A stretch of 5,728 nucleotides of DNA, taken from the NCBI GenBank assembly GCA_964619055.1, contig CAZUDB010000087.1, forward strand, positions 1-5,728, given 5' to 3'. Shown here one piece after another: positions 5,548-5,728 of the stretch (the stretch's first letter is position 1; each line of letters opens with the position of its first letter). The DNA comes from CAYVUM01 sp964619055 (GTDB lineage: Bacteria > Pseudomonadota > Alphaproteobacteria > Rhodospirillales > Defluviicoccaceae). The position numbers were made by a program, and so were the translations under genes. The notes under the pieces were generated by a model, which did no database searches, was not told the DNA's origin, and saw only the letters and a list, made by a program, of their open reading frames with translations.

Positions 5548-5646
5548 ATGGCCGATATCTTGGGTCGCACCGACCCAACTGAGGACTCCAAGGTTAGGTT
5601 AACGTTGCCGGGGTGTATGCCGCGGTTTGCCCCCCGGGCCTGTTAA
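5548..5646 (+). CDS. Possible 32-codon leader ORF ahead of the methyltransferase-like gene
   Basis: An ATG at 5548 is preceded at 7 bases by AAGGA (5536-5540). It opens 32 codons ending in TAA at 5644-5646. The product starts 'MADILGRTDPTEDSKVRL' and resembles no protein I know. The stop overlaps the purine run AAGAGG (5645-5650), which serves as Shine-Dalgarno for the next gene, an arrangement that would couple the two translations. Codons 5-11 cross a perfect palindrome. There is no run of a single amino acid to indicate classical attenuation. It could equally be a chance ORF. Confidence 0.3.
   Translation: MADILGRTDPTEDSKVRLTLPGCMPRFAPRAC
5560..5578. promoter_or_regulatory. Perfect 8-3-8 palindrome, candidate operator or hairpin
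   Basis: TTGGGTCG-CAC-CGACCCAA is an exact 19-base inverted repeat centred 88 bases upstream of the ATG at 5657. Its size and shape suit the site of a dimeric helix-turn-helix repressor, or a strong RNA hairpin within the leader. It does not match the BioR box or BirA operator as I know them. Confidence 0.45.
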
Positions 5647-5656
5647 GAGGCACCGC

Positions 5657-5728
5657 ATGGCCAGCTACCATTCCGTCGCCGCGAGCTTCGGTCGCGATGC
5701 ACACAACTATGACGCCGCGCGGCGGCTG
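5657..5728 (+). CDS. N-terminus of a putative class I SAM-dependent methyltransferase (cut by window end)
   Basis: Only the first 24 codons are present. The ATG has a good Shine-Dalgarno, AAGAGG (5645-5650), six bases upstream. The segment 'SFGRDAHNYDAARRL' resembles the opening helix of several class I methyltransferases, in which a Phe-x-Arg-x-Ala...Tyr-Asp pattern precedes the SAM-binding Rossmann fold. It fits BioC (malonyl-ACP methyltransferase of biotin synthesis), and equally the uncharacterised 'YDxxRRxL' group. The SAM-binding glycine motif lies beyond the window, so the function is an inference from this short match. The gene is preceded by the structured region and possible leader ORF. 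Confidence 0.55.
   Translation, partial: MASYHSVAASFGRDAHNYDAARRL

Larger units (their letters stand above)
5320..5656. other. Structured gene-poor region upstream of the methyltransferase-like gene
   Basis: This stretch has no convincing protein gene longer than 32 codons. It holds a degenerate 20-bp tandem repeat, a perfect 9-bp inverted repeat around an A-run, a GGAGGTGG purine run (5482-5489) with no good ORF behind it, a possible leader ORF, and a perfect 8-3-8 palindrome. The density of repeats suggests a control region or an old insertion scar. Confidence 0.5.

Overview
The window is moderately GC-rich chromosomal DNA, most likely from an alphaproteobacterium. The case rests on three things. 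The gyrase A subunit has the residue pattern of alphaproteobacterial GyrA, including a long insertion in the C-terminal wrapping domain. gyrA is followed directly by coaD, an order known from many alphaproteobacteria. The tRNA-Lys(UUU) also fits that class. A more precise placement, for example near Rhodospirillales, would be a guess.

Layout, left to right. On the minus strand (31-822, possibly starting at 864) lies a gene for a diverged CheZ-like protein. It keeps the Asp-x-x-x-Gln pair of the CheZ phosphatase helix inside an 'EACNAQDVVFQRL' segment. A divergent spacer of about 290 bases follows, with a plausible minus-strand promoter, a 14-bp perfect palindrome and weaker signals for gyrA. 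gyrA (1155-4070, GTG start) is complete, with all catalytic and GyrA-box residues and a quinolone-sensitive-type QRDR. It has a low-complexity insertion in the breakage-reunion region and an acidic C-terminal tail. coaD (4160-4693, phosphopantetheine adenylyltransferase) follows after an 89-base gap that holds a perfect stem-loop, so the two genes are probably co-transcribed. Next come a large imperfect stem-loop, a good sigma-70-type promoter and tRNA-Lys(UUU) with encoded CCA at 4866-4941.

Right of the tRNA the character changes. There is a direct repeat of GGGGCAAC, a stem-loop, a 90-codon minus-strand ORF with no recognised family, and a gene-poor stretch (5320-5656). That stretch is dense in structure: about four degenerate 20-bp tandem units, a perfect 9-bp inverted repeat, and a perfect 8-3-8 palindrome inside a possible 32-codon leader ORF. 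The window ends in the first 24 codons of a plus-strand gene whose N-terminus resembles class I SAM-dependent methyltransferases.

gyrA, coaD and tRNA-Lys are housekeeping genes (DNA supercoiling, coenzyme A synthesis, translation) and act independently. No defence system, CRISPR array or complete mobile element is visible. The tRNA-proximal right side could be scarred by past integration, but that is inference. The most promising leads are the diverged CheZ-like protein with its hairpin-containing 5' leader, and the structured leader in front of the truncated methyltransferase-like gene.
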